A stretch of 64,000 nucleotides of DNA from Cupriavidus pampae (lineage in GTDB: Bacteria > Pseudomonadota > Gammaproteobacteria > Burkholderiales > Burkholderiaceae). The notes beneath the pieces are model-generated. The model did no database searches. It was not told the DNA's origin and saw only the letters and a list, made by a program, of their open reading frames with translations. Location of the stretch: the NCBI RefSeq assembly GCF_914271485.1, contig NZ_CAJZAG010000009.1, forward strand, positions 1-64,000, written 5' to 3'. Positions 27,669 through 35,643 of this stretch are shown here, one piece after another. The translations under genes were made by a program, and so were the position numbers. Each line of letters opens with the position of its first letter. Positions within the stretch are counted from its first letter, which is position 1.

Positions 27669-28844
27669 ATGACCGACATCCGAACCGAAGACCTGCCCCT
27701 GCGTGGCATCCGCGTGCTGGAGTTCTGCTCCGTGGCAGCGGGCCCGTTCAGCGCGATGCTGCTGGCCGACATGGGCGCCGACGTGATCAAGATCGAACCG
27801 CCCGGTGGCGACGCATTGCGTAGCTGGCCGCCCATCACGGCCGGCTTCAGTGAGAACTTCGCCTCGCTCAATCGAAACAAGCGTTCGGTGGTGCTCGACC
27901 TCAAGAACAAGGACGATCTCGACGCCGCGTTGTCGCTGTGTGCACAGGCCGATGTGTTGATTGAAAACAATCGCCCTGGCGTGATGGAACGGCTCGGGCT
28001 TGGCTACAAGCAATTGAGCGCGTTGCGACCGCAACTCGTGTACTGCTCGATCTCCGCCTTCGGCCAGAGTGGTCCCCGTGCGGCAGAAGGAGGGTTCGAC
28101 CTGACCATCCAGGCGGCCGCCGGCGTCATGAGCGTGACTGGCGACTCCGACGCGCCCGTCAAATGCGGCGTGCCGGTTTCCGATTTTGCGTCGGGCCTGT
28201 ACGGAGCGTTCTCCATTGCCAGCGCATTGCTTCAGGCGCGTGCCCGCGGCCGCGGCATGCACCTCGATGTGCCGATGTTCGGCTGCACGCTTGCCATCGG
28301 CGCGCTGCAGACCAGCGAGTATTTCGGCACGGGTCGCAGCCCCGGTAAGCTCGGTTCCGCCCATCCGCGTAATGCGCCGTACCAGGCTTATCGCGCCGCG
28401 GACGGTTACTTTGCCATCGCCGCCGGCAATGACAGCCTGTGGCGTGCCGTGCTGCGCGCGGTACAGATGGAGCCGTTTGCCGATGATCCGCGCTTTCTCA
28501 CGCCAACGTTGCGCGCTCGCCATCAGGTCGAATTGAAGGAGCTTCTCGAAGACGTCTTCGTGCACAAGGACGTCGCGCACTGGATCGATGTGTTCCGTGA
28601 CGCTGGCGTGCCGCATTCTCGCATCAACGACTATGCGCACGCGTTGGAAGACCCGCAGGTCGATCACATGCGCTGGGTACGCGACCTCGAGTTGCCCGGC
28701 GGCACCCGCACGCGCACCTTTGCATCGCCGGTCCGCATCGACGGCAAATCGATTCCGCTACGCACGGCACCGCCATCGCTCGGCGAGCATTCCTCGTCTG
28801 CACGCGCATCCTTCGACAACACTGGCACTGATAAACAGGGGTAA
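27669..28844 (+). CDS. CaiB/BaiF family CoA-transferase
   Basis: A 391-residue type III CoA-transferase that moves CoA between carboxylic acids through an aspartyl-CoA mixed anhydride. Typical parts are RGIRVLEFCSVAAGPFSAML (about 12-31), the CoA-binding DVIKIEPPGGD (about 39-49), ENNRPGVMERLGLGY, and the catalytic Asp in EGGFDLTIQAAAG (about 141-153). It is the first gene of a six-gene operon; the thiol dioxygenase follows after three bases. In thiodipropionate and sulfinopropionate pathways a CaiB-type enzyme activates 3-sulfinopropionate, which fits the neighbour. Acid substrate unproved. Confidence 0.87.
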   Translation: MTDIRTEDLPLRGIRVLEFCSVAAGPFSAMLLADMGADVIKIEPPGGDALRSWPPITAGFSENFASLNRNKRSVVLDLKNKDDLDAALSLCAQADVLIENNRPGVMERLGLGYKQLSALRPQLVYCSISAFGQSGPRAAEGGFDLTIQAAAGVMSVTGDSDAPVKCGVPVSDFASGLYGAFSIASALLQARARGRGMHLDVPMFGCTLAIGALQTSEYFGTGRSPGKLGSAHPRNAPYQAYRAADGYFAIAAGNDSLWRAVLRAVQMEPFADDPRFLTPTLRARHQVELKELLEDVFVHKDVAHWIDVFRDAGVPHSRINDYAHALEDPQVDHMRWVRDLELPGGTRTRTFASPVRIDGKSIPLRTAPPSLGEHSSSARASFDNTGTDKQG

Positions 28845-28847
28845 ACG

Positions 28848-29432
28848 ATGACCTTGGCATCCGCATTGGACAATCAAGCGCTGGCGCGCTTTATCGGCAA
28901 GATGGACCAGATCGTGGCGGACGCCCGACAGCCGGAGGAAGAAACGCTCGCGCGCACCGGCGCGGCCTTGCGCGAACTGGTGAGCAGGGACGACTGGCTC
29001 GATCCACAGTTCGCCGTGCCGCATCCGCAGTATTACCGCCAGTACCTGCTGCACGCCGATCCGCAAGGTCGCTACAGCGTGGTGAGCTTTGTGTGGGGTC
29101 CGGGCCAGAAGACCCCGATCCACGATCATTGCACGTGGGGCGCGATCGGTATGCTGCGCGGCGCGGAAGTCGGGCAGGCCTATACGCCCGGCGATCGCAT
29201 GGTCGAGAGCGGCGAATCCGAGCGGCTGGAGCCGGGCGACGTGGCGTTCGTCTCGCCCTCGATCGGCGACATCCACGTCGTCCGCAATGCGTACGACGAC
29301 CGCGTGTCGATCAGCATCCATGTCTATGGCACGGACATCGGCAAGCAGTCTCGGCATGTGTTCGACGCCGACACGGGCGCCGCGAAGAGCTTTATTTCCG
29401 GCTACGCCAACGTGGAAACCGCGCCGACATGA
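28848..29432 (+). CDS. thiol dioxygenase, 3-mercaptopropionate dioxygenase type
   Basis: A 194-residue cupin of the cysteine dioxygenase family that oxidises a thiol to a sulfinate with O2 and Fe(II). Metal ligands are His92 and His94 (PIHDHCTWG) and His143 (GDIHVVRN). The Ser156-His158-Tyr160 triad (SISIHVYG) and Arg169 (KQSRHVF) correspond to residues of bacterial 3-mercaptopropionate dioxygenase, where the C-terminal Arg binds the carboxylate. This points to a mercapto-acid substrate such as 3-mercaptopropionate or mercaptosuccinate. It starts three bases after the CoA-transferase stop and overlaps the next gene start by four bases. Confidence 0.85.
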   Translation: MTLASALDNQALARFIGKMDQIVADARQPEEETLARTGAALRELVSRDDWLDPQFAVPHPQYYRQYLLHADPQGRYSVVSFVWGPGQKTPIHDHCTWGAIGMLRGAEVGQAYTPGDRMVESGESERLEPGDVAFVSPSIGDIHVVRNAYDDRVSISIHVYGTDIGKQSRHVFDADTGAAKSFISGYANVETAPT

Positions 29433-30166
29433 ACGCATCACTCGTGCTGCAGCGTTGGGATGGTGACCTGTGCCATCTGACCTTGAATCAGCCCGAACAG
29501 GGCAATGCGTTGTCCCGCGCGCTGGTTGACGCGCTCGAGGCCGCGCTCGACAACTGCACGCAGCGAGGCGCCACTGCAGTGGTGATCGAGGGAGCAGGGC
29601 GGCATTTCTGCACGGGATTCGATCTATCGGGTCTCGAAGACGAAACCGACGACAGCCTGCTTGCGCGCTTCACACGCATTGAACTGATGCTGCAGCGCAT
29701 CGTTCGCGCACCGTTCCACACGATGGCCGTGGCGCAGGGACGTGTGATGGGCGCCGGTGCGGATCTGTTTGCGGCTTGCACGCGCAGAGTGGCATTGCCC
29801 GGTGCGAGCTTCGCGTTTCCCGGCGCCCGAGGCTTCGGTCTCGTGCTCGGCAGCCGCAGGCTGGCTGCGTGTGTGGGCGTGCAGCGCGCGCGCCGCTGGA
29901 TCGAAAGCGGTTGCACGATCTCGGACACCGAGGCCCTCGCATCCGGGCTGGTTACGGATTGCGTGGCGAACACTGGCGCGATCCCGCCGATCGCGGGGGA
30001 TCAAACGCCTGACACATTGCTCGCGCGTGCAATCCTTGGCAATGCCGAACTCGACGATGCACGCGATCTTGCCGCGCTGGTGCGCTCGGCAGCGGTAACC
30101 GGCCTGCGGCAGCGAGTGGCGGATTACGTGGAGAGACAGAGGCAGGTGCGCAAGACATCAGGCTGA
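29429..30166 (+). CDS. enoyl-CoA hydratase/isomerase-family (crotonase-fold) protein
   Basis: A 245-residue crotonase-fold protein. The oxyanion-hole stretches are FCTGFDLSGL (about 55-64) and QGRVMGAGADLFAAC (about 101-115). The usual PE glutamate of hydratases is replaced: the region reads FAFPGARGFGLVLGSRRL, with Gly where Glu is expected. A standard syn-hydration is therefore doubtful; hydrolysis, isomerisation or desulfination of an acyl-CoA is more likely. ATG 29429 overlaps the dioxygenase stop (ATGA), so the two are translationally coupled. Confidence 0.8.
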   Translation: MNASLVLQRWDGDLCHLTLNQPEQGNALSRALVDALEAALDNCTQRGATAVVIEGAGRHFCTGFDLSGLEDETDDSLLARFTRIELMLQRIVRAPFHTMAVAQGRVMGAGADLFAACTRRVALPGASFAFPGARGFGLVLGSRRLAACVGVQRARRWIESGCTISDTEALASGLVTDCVANTGAIPPIAGDQTPDTLLARAILGNAELDDARDLAALVRSAAVTGLRQRVADYVERQRQVRKTSG

Positions 30167-30238
30167 AGAGGCCTTGGACCGAAACTCACGGGCGCTAACG
30201 GACAGAGATCCGAACGCGTACCGGTTGGAGGAGATACG

Positions 30239-31228
30239 ATGTACCCCATCATCAAGCGCAGCGCCCATGTTGTCATGCTCGCCGCGGCAAGCATGGTTGC
30301 CGCCAACGCCATCGCACAGGGCGACGGCGCCTTTCCGTCGAAGCCGATCCACCTCGTCGTGGGCTATGCGCCCGGTGGCGGCACCGACATCATGGCGCGG
30401 CTGATCGGCCAGCGTATCGGCACGGAGTTGGGCCAGCCCGTGGTCGTCGAAAACAAGCCCGGTGCTGGCCAGAACATCGCAGCGAGCTATGTCGCGCGGT
30501 CGCCGGCCGACGGCTACACGCTGTTCCTGAGCTCCAACGCGCTCGCCGTGAACATCAGCCTGTATAGCAAGCTCGATTACGACCCGATCAAGAGTTTCGC
30601 GCCGATCGCGGTGTTCGGCCAGAGCCCGAATCTCATGGTGGTACCGGCATCGCTGAACGTGAAGTCGGTTAGCGAGTTTGTCGCCTATGCGAAGTCGCAC
30701 GAAGCGGCGGGCGTGAATTTCTCGTCGTCGGGCGCGGGCAGTTCCCAGCATCTCGGCGGCGAGCTGTTCCGGCAGCAAACCGGCATCAAGGCGAGCCATG
30801 TGCCATACAAAGGGTCGGCGCCGTCGATCGTCGCCATTCTCAGCGGCGAAGTGCAATACACGTTTATCAACATTCCGTCGGTGACGGCCGTGAAGTCGAA
30901 CAATCGCATGCGCGTGCTGGCCATTACGAGCACCAAGCGCTCGCCGGTGATGCCCGACGTGCCGACGATGATCGAGGCCGGCATGCCGAATATGACGATG
31001 GCCGCCTGGTATGGCGTACTGGCGCCCGCAGGTACGCCGGCATCTATCGTCAATCGCCTGAATGCGGCGATCAACAAGGCCGTGACCGATCCCGCATTCC
31101 GCGAGCGCATGCAGACCGAAGGCGCCGAAACGATGGCGGAATCGCCGGAATACTTCCAGCGATTCCTGGCCAACGACATCGCGCGCTGGCGCGACGTCGT
31201 CAAGGCCGGAAACGTAAAAGCCGATTGA
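30239..31228 (+). CDS. Bug-family tripartite tricarboxylate transporter receptor
   Basis: A 329-residue periplasmic receptor with a Sec signal peptide (about 1-27, ending ANAIAQGDG), then PIHLVVGYAPGGGTDIMAR and VVVENKPGAGQNIAASY. GGAGGAG precedes ATG 30239. It lies in the middle of the thiol dioxygenase operon and probably recognises the acid degraded by that operon. No TctAB genes accompany it, so it must use a carrier encoded elsewhere or act as a sensor. Confidence 0.9.
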   Translation: MYPIIKRSAHVVMLAAASMVAANAIAQGDGAFPSKPIHLVVGYAPGGGTDIMARLIGQRIGTELGQPVVVENKPGAGQNIAASYVARSPADGYTLFLSSNALAVNISLYSKLDYDPIKSFAPIAVFGQSPNLMVVPASLNVKSVSEFVAYAKSHEAAGVNFSSSGAGSSQHLGGELFRQQTGIKASHVPYKGSAPSIVAILSGEVQYTFINIPSVTAVKSNNRMRVLAITSTKRSPVMPDVPTMIEAGMPNMTMAAWYGVLAPAGTPASIVNRLNAAINKAVTDPAFRERMQTEGAETMAESPEYFQRFLANDIARWRDVVKAGNVKAD

Positions 31229-31308
31229 ACGGGCGCATGACCGCCCACTCCACTTTCTTGCAGGCCCGCTTGCTTCCCTGACCCTCTCTCATCCAACAGG
31301 AGAACCGT

Positions 31309-31662
31309 ATGTCCATGTTCATGAACTGGTCCGATCTGCTCAACACGTTGAAGCGCTCGTACAACCGCCTCGGCAATACGAACCCGAAGATGCTCGAAGC
31401 TTATCGCAATCTGGCAGCAGCACAGGGCTCGAACGGTGCGCTCGATGCCAAGACGCGCGAACTGATCGCGCTGGCCGTGGCGGTAACGACGCGCTGCGAT
31501 GGCTGCATCTCGTCGCATGCGGCGGCGGCGGTCAAGGCGGGTGCGACCGACGCGGAAGTCAGCGATGCGCTCGGCACCGCGATCGCACTGAACGCCGGCG
31601 CGGCTTACGTCTACTCGCTGCGCGCGATGGAGGCCGTCGGCCAGCTTCGCGAAGCGGCCTGA
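31309..31662 (+). CDS. carboxymuconolactone decarboxylase-family (AhpD-like) protein
   Basis: A 117-residue all-helical AhpD-like protein. The CxxC plus His redox motif TTRCDGCISSHAAAAVKAG (about 62-80) is intact, which indicates a disulfide-type peroxidase or reductase and not a lactone decarboxylase. AACAGGAGAAC precedes ATG 31309. Inside an operon that handles thiols it may deal with peroxide, disulfides or a reactive intermediate. Role inferred. Confidence 0.82.
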   Translation: MSMFMNWSDLLNTLKRSYNRLGNTNPKMLEAYRNLAAAQGSNGALDAKTRELIALAVAVTTRCDGCISSHAAAAVKAGATDAEVSDALGTAIALNAGAAYVYSLRAMEAVGQLREAA

Positions 31663-31701
31663 CCGCGGATACGGATTCGATATCGATAAGGAGGAGACAC
31701 C

Positions 31702-33054
31702 ATGGGAGCGTATGTCATCGACAGCGCGCTGTTCCGTGACCAGTTCAGTACGGCACAGATGCGCGAGATATTCAGCGACGAGCAGACCGTACAGCGATGG
31801 CTCGACGTGGAGGCCGCTTTGGCGAAAGTCCAGGCGCGCCTGGGCATCATCCCGCAGGCTGCGGCCGATGAGATTTGCGCCAAGGCGCGCGCGGAACTGA
31901 TCGACCTGCCCGACTTGAAGCGCGAGATGGACCGCACCAGCCACCCCATCGTGCCGCTGCTGCGCGCGATGAAGAAGGTGTGCTCCGGCGATGCCGCCGA
32001 GTACATCCACTGGGGGGCGACGACGCAGGACATTATCGACACGGGCACCATGCTGCAGGTGCGCGATGCGCTGGATATCATCGGCAAGCGCTATGCCGAG
32101 ATGGAAGGGCACCTCGTGAAGCTGGCGGCAACGCATCGGGACCTCACCATGGTGGCGCGCAGCCATGGGCAGCAGGCGTTGCCGATCACGTTCGGGTTCA
32201 AGGTGGCGGTCTGGGTGGAGGAGATCCGTCGCAATCGTGAGCGCTTCGATGCCATGAAGGCGCGCGTGCTCGTGGGGCAGTTCTCGGGCGCCGTCGGTAC
32301 GCTGGCGGCGTTGGGCGACAAGGGCATTGCCGTGCAGGAGGCGCTGTTCGAAGAACTCGGCCTGGGCTGTCCGCGCATTCATTGGCACGTGTCACGCGAC
32401 AGCATCGCCGAGCTCGCATGTGTGCTCGCGATCTGCACGGGCACCATCGGCAAGATCGCCCACGAGGTGTACAGCCTGCAAAAGACCGAAACGGCCGAGC
32501 TGGAAGAGCCGTTCGCGATGGGCAAGGTCGGCAGCAGCACGATGCCGCACAAGCGTAACCCGCCGACTTGCGAGACCGTGGTGGCGTTGGCGCGCCTCGT
32601 GCGTAACACCGCGCCGATGGCGCTCGAGTCGATCATGGCCGAGCATGAGCGCGACAAGATCGTATTGCAGACGGAACGCGAGTTCATCTCGCGGCTCTGC
32701 TGCATGTGCGATGCGGCAGCCCTGAAAATGAACTACGTCTGCGCCAACCTGACGGTCCGTCCGGCCAATATGGAGCGGAACCTGTTTATCCAGCGCGGGC
32801 TGCTGATGTCGGAAGCGGTCATGATGGGCCTGAGCGACCGGCTCGGCCGCCAGGAGGCGCACGAGATCGTCTACGAGGTCTGCATGGATGTGTTCGAGCG
32901 CGGCGGAGATTTCCGTGAGGCGCTGCTAGCCAATCCGAAGGTAGCGGCAGGTATCGATGCCGAGACCATCGACCGCATGCTCGAGCCGCATGGCTACACC
33001 GGGATGGCCGGGCTATTCGTGGATCGCGTGGTCGGGAAGGTTGGGGCCGAGTAA
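31702..33054 (+). CDS. adenylosuccinate lyase-superfamily enzyme (PurB/PcaB-like)
   Basis: A 450-residue member of the fumarase/aspartase superfamily. Signature GSSTMPHKRNP (near 285-295) with the catalytic Ser loop, HWGATTQDIIDTG (about 99-111) and RSHGQQALPITFG (about 154-166) are intact. Such enzymes eliminate fumarate from a substituted succinate, or cycloisomerise carboxymuconate. Pathway purB and pcaB contexts are absent here, and with a thiol dioxygenase in the operon a C-S lyase acting on an S-substituted succinate is an attractive idea. AAGGAGGAG precedes ATG 31702. The last gene of the operon; a terminator follows. Confidence 0.83.
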   Translation: MGAYVIDSALFRDQFSTAQMREIFSDEQTVQRWLDVEAALAKVQARLGIIPQAAADEICAKARAELIDLPDLKREMDRTSHPIVPLLRAMKKVCSGDAAEYIHWGATTQDIIDTGTMLQVRDALDIIGKRYAEMEGHLVKLAATHRDLTMVARSHGQQALPITFGFKVAVWVEEIRRNRERFDAMKARVLVGQFSGAVGTLAALGDKGIAVQEALFEELGLGCPRIHWHVSRDSIAELACVLAICTGTIGKIAHEVYSLQKTETAELEEPFAMGKVGSSTMPHKRNPPTCETVVALARLVRNTAPMALESIMAEHERDKIVLQTEREFISRLCCMCDAAALKMNYVCANLTVRPANMERNLFIQRGLLMSEAVMMGLSDRLGRQEAHEIVYEVCMDVFERGGDFREALLANPKVAAGIDAETIDRMLEPHGYTGMAGLFVDRVVGKVGAE

Positions 33055-33075
33055 AGACTGAGGGGTCAAAAGCTA

Positions 33076-33113
33076 AAGCGGGTGCGCGAAGATTGTTCGC
33101 GCACCCGCTTTTT
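33076..33113 (+). terminator. rho-independent terminator
   Basis: AAGCGGGTGCGCGAA (33076-33090) and its exact complement (33096-33110) form a 15-base stem with a five-base loop, followed by T at 33109-33113. It lies 21 bases after the lyase stop and before the convergent MmgE/PrpD stop at 33136. The A run at its 5' side may give it some action in the other direction too. Confidence 0.9.
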
Positions 33114-33135
33114 CCTTGGCGAGATTGTCGTGCAA

Positions 33136-34527
33136 CTAAACCGGTGCGAGGCAGGGGGAGAAGCAGGCCGTGACATCGTCAAGCGCGTCGCACGCCAGCA
33201 CTGTGCCAATAAGCGCTTCGGCGCGATCGCTGCCCAGCACGGGCGTCAGAAGCGAACGCGCCTTGCTGGCGATGCGGACCTCCTGTCGTGCGAGATCGGT
33301 CTTGGCGCGGCTGGCATCAGAATGGCTCGCATATGTACCGCCGTGGGCCAACGTCACCTCTGCGCGCGCGTTGGCACGTGGCATCGCGGCCTCGGCACGC
33401 ACGACGATGCGGCGGCGTAGCGCGGCGAGCGCGGGGTCATCGAGGGCTGTAGTAAAGCTCCCGGCGTCCACCGTGCTGCGGCCCAACAATGCCAGCGCTG
33501 CCATATGAGCCACGCTGAATTTCGCTTCGGACGGCGTGCTCGGATTGGCAATGCAGCAGACATCGAGATATTGCGCTTCGACCGTAATCTCGACCGTGCG
33601 GATCTCGTCGGAACTGAACGCGTGATCCTGACGAAGCTGCAGGCAGGCCTCGATGGGCGCCTGCGTGCCATAACAGGACGCGTGGTATTTGTAGACGATG
33701 CCATGCACGCGCGGCACCGATGCATCGTGCCAGACGCGGTCGGGTTCCCACTTGCCTGCATACAGCGACGCAAAACCCTGCTCGCGCTCGAGAATGTCCG
33801 GCACGGCCGTGAAACCACGCGCCGCCAGCCGGGCGGCACGCAGCCCGACCGCGGCGGCCTGGCCCGCATGCAATGGCTTGCCCATCGTACCGAACAGGGC
33901 GCGCATACCACCGGCCTGCGTGCAGGCGACGGCCACCGCATGAGCCGTCCGCTCGGTATCCAGCCGAAGCAGTGCTGCAACAGCGACGGTCGCGCCCAAT
34001 GCGCCGAGCGTCGCTGTGTTGTGCCAGCCCAGCCGGTAATGATCCTCGCCCATCAATGACGCCACGCGGCTTTGGAACTCGACGCCGGCTGCGAACGCGG
34101 CAAGCGCCTCGCGGCCGCTGCATTTGCCTGAGCGCTGGCCAGATTCCGCCTGCGCGAGGATGGCGGGCCACAACGGCACCGAAGGGTGTACACGCGATTG
34201 CAGGTGCGCATCGTCGAAGTCGAGAACGTGCGAGGCGGTGCCATTGACCAGCGCGGCTTGCACAGCGCTGCCGCGCGAGCCGTCGAGCAGCGTTGCGCAT
34301 GGCGTGGCGCCTTCTTCTTGGATTTCCGCCAGCAGGATCTGCACAGGAGGCTCCTGCCACGCAGCGCACGCAACGGCAAACCAGTCGAGCAGGCTATGCC
34401 GGCCGATGCGGAAAACGTCCCTAGCCACGTTAGCGGGGAGGGCATCGCCGTGCGCAAGGGCCAGAGCATGCGCCACCAGCTCGCGCGTAAGGCCGTGAGG
34501 CAGGGCGGGGGCGGGGCGGGGACTCAT
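33136..34527 (-). CDS. MmgE/PrpD family protein
   Basis: A 463-residue member of the 2-methylcitrate dehydratase/cis-aconitate decarboxylase family, with LVNGTASHVLDFDDAHLQSR (about 93-112), LGWHNTATLGALGATVAVAA and GTMGKPLHAGQAA (about 215-227) as typical stretches. Enzymes here dehydrate or decarboxylate tricarboxylic acids, but many family members in Burkholderiaceae have no known substrate. It overlaps the upstream Bug receptor gene by four bases (ATGA), so a carboxylate taken up by that receptor is the likely substrate. Confidence 0.85.
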   Translation of the reverse strand: MSPRPAPALPHGLTRELVAHALALAHGDALPANVARDVFRIGRHSLLDWFAVACAAWQEPPVQILLAEIQEEGATPCATLLDGSRGSAVQAALVNGTASHVLDFDDAHLQSRVHPSVPLWPAILAQAESGQRSGKCSGREALAAFAAGVEFQSRVASLMGEDHYRLGWHNTATLGALGATVAVAALLRLDTERTAHAVAVACTQAGGMRALFGTMGKPLHAGQAAAVGLRAARLAARGFTAVPDILEREQGFASLYAGKWEPDRVWHDASVPRVHGIVYKYHASCYGTQAPIEACLQLRQDHAFSSDEIRTVEITVEAQYLDVCCIANPSTPSEAKFSVAHMAALALLGRSTVDAGSFTTALDDPALAALRRRIVVRAEAAMPRANARAEVTLAHGGTYASHSDASRAKTDLARQEVRIASKARSLLTPVLGSDRAEALIGTVLACDALDDVTACFSPCLAPV

Positions 34528-35513
34528 TTGACCTCCATCGTCTTGAGCAACGCGTCACTCACGCCGGCGCGATAGCGCGCAATATCGTCAACGATGTACT
34601 GGCGAAATTTGTCCATCGGCATATCGACTTCGCGAGCGCCATCCTGGCGGATGACACGGCCGACTTCTTCGTTGGCCAGGCCCTCGGAGACCGCGCGCGA
34701 GAGGCGCTGCACGATGGCGTCCGGCGTGCCCGCGGGCGCCACCAGGCCATACCATTGCGTCACAGTGACGTCGATACCGAGTTCGCGGAAGGTTGGCACG
34801 TCGGGAAACGCGGGGGTGCGTTGTTCGCCGGTCACCGCCAGCAGCTTCAACTTGCCGCCCTTGACCTGCCCCATGATCGGCGGCGCGGTCGCAAAGAACA
34901 GATCGATGTGACCGCCGAGCAGATCAGTGATAGCGGGGCCGGAGCCGCGGTATGGAATTGGTGCGATTTCGATGCCGGCCTTTGTCTTGACCATTTCCAT
35001 GGTCACGTAGCCGACGCTGCCGGGCCCGGACGAGCCATAGCTGAGCTTGCTCGCTTTCGCGGCGCTCAGGGCCGCCTTGGCGGTTGTGTATCGGTCGGAC
35101 GAAGCGAACAGCCCGTGCGGCGCCTGGACAAGCATGCCGATGGGTACGAAGTCCTCGGGCACGCGATAGGGCAGTTCCTTGCCACGTATCACGCGCGCCA
35201 GCGACATGTTGCTGCTCATCCCCATCAGCAGCGTATAGCCATCCGGCTTGCTGCGCGCCACCTGCTCGGCGGCCATCACGCCACCTGCGCCACCTTTGTT
35301 CTCGACGACGACAGGCTGGCCGAGCTTGCGCGACAGCTGGTCGGCAATCAACCGGCCATAGAGGTCACCGCCTCCGCCCGGTGGAAACCCCACCACGAGC
35401 TTGATCGGGCGATCCGGATAGTCGGCGTGGGCTAGCGTCGCCATCATCAGGCATAGCAGGCAGCCCAAACAACGCCATGCGCGGCGAAACGCGGCTTGCA
35501 TCGATCTCATCAT
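34524..35513 (-). CDS. Bug-family tripartite tricarboxylate transporter receptor
   Basis: A 329-residue periplasmic receptor with signal peptide (about 1-31, ending ATLAHADYPDRP), then PIKLVVGFPPGGGGDLYGR and VVVENKGGAGGVMAAEQ. The frame is open to 35564, but ATG 35513 is preferred because AGAGGA lies about seven bases upstream; ATG 35510 is also possible. It forms a two-gene operon with MmgE/PrpD. No membrane components are nearby. Confidence 0.9.
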   Translation of the reverse strand: MMRSMQAAFRRAWRCLGCLLCLMMATLAHADYPDRPIKLVVGFPPGGGGDLYGRLIADQLSRKLGQPVVVENKGGAGGVMAAEQVARSKPDGYTLLMGMSSNMSLARVIRGKELPYRVPEDFVPIGMLVQAPHGLFASSDRYTTAKAALSAAKASKLSYGSSGPGSVGYVTMEMVKTKAGIEIAPIPYRGSGPAITDLLGGHIDLFFATAPPIMGQVKGGKLKLLAVTGEQRTPAFPDVPTFRELGIDVTVTQWYGLVAPAGTPDAIVQRLSRAVSEGLANEEVGRVIRQDGAREVDMPMDKFRQYIVDDIARYRAGVSDALLKTMEVK

Positions 35514-35643
35514 CGTCGTCTCCTCTGTATTGATCGTTCGGACCGTCGTAGCGGCCTGAAACAATTCTGGGCGAGGAGAACGGAATCACACGGATGTTCC
35601 GCGTTTTGGAACGCAAGCCGAAGCGCACGCTTGCCTTGCGGGC

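Noticed and set aside
30685..32388. Minus-strand frame of 567 codons
   Set aside because: Antisense to the Bug receptor, the AhpD-like gene and the lyase, which all carry clear family motifs.
31309..33054. Protocatechuate (pca) gene cluster
   Set aside because: The CMD-like and PcaB-like genes recall pcaC and pcaB, but the CMD protein has the AhpD CxxC motif and no pcaG, pcaH or pcaD gene is present.
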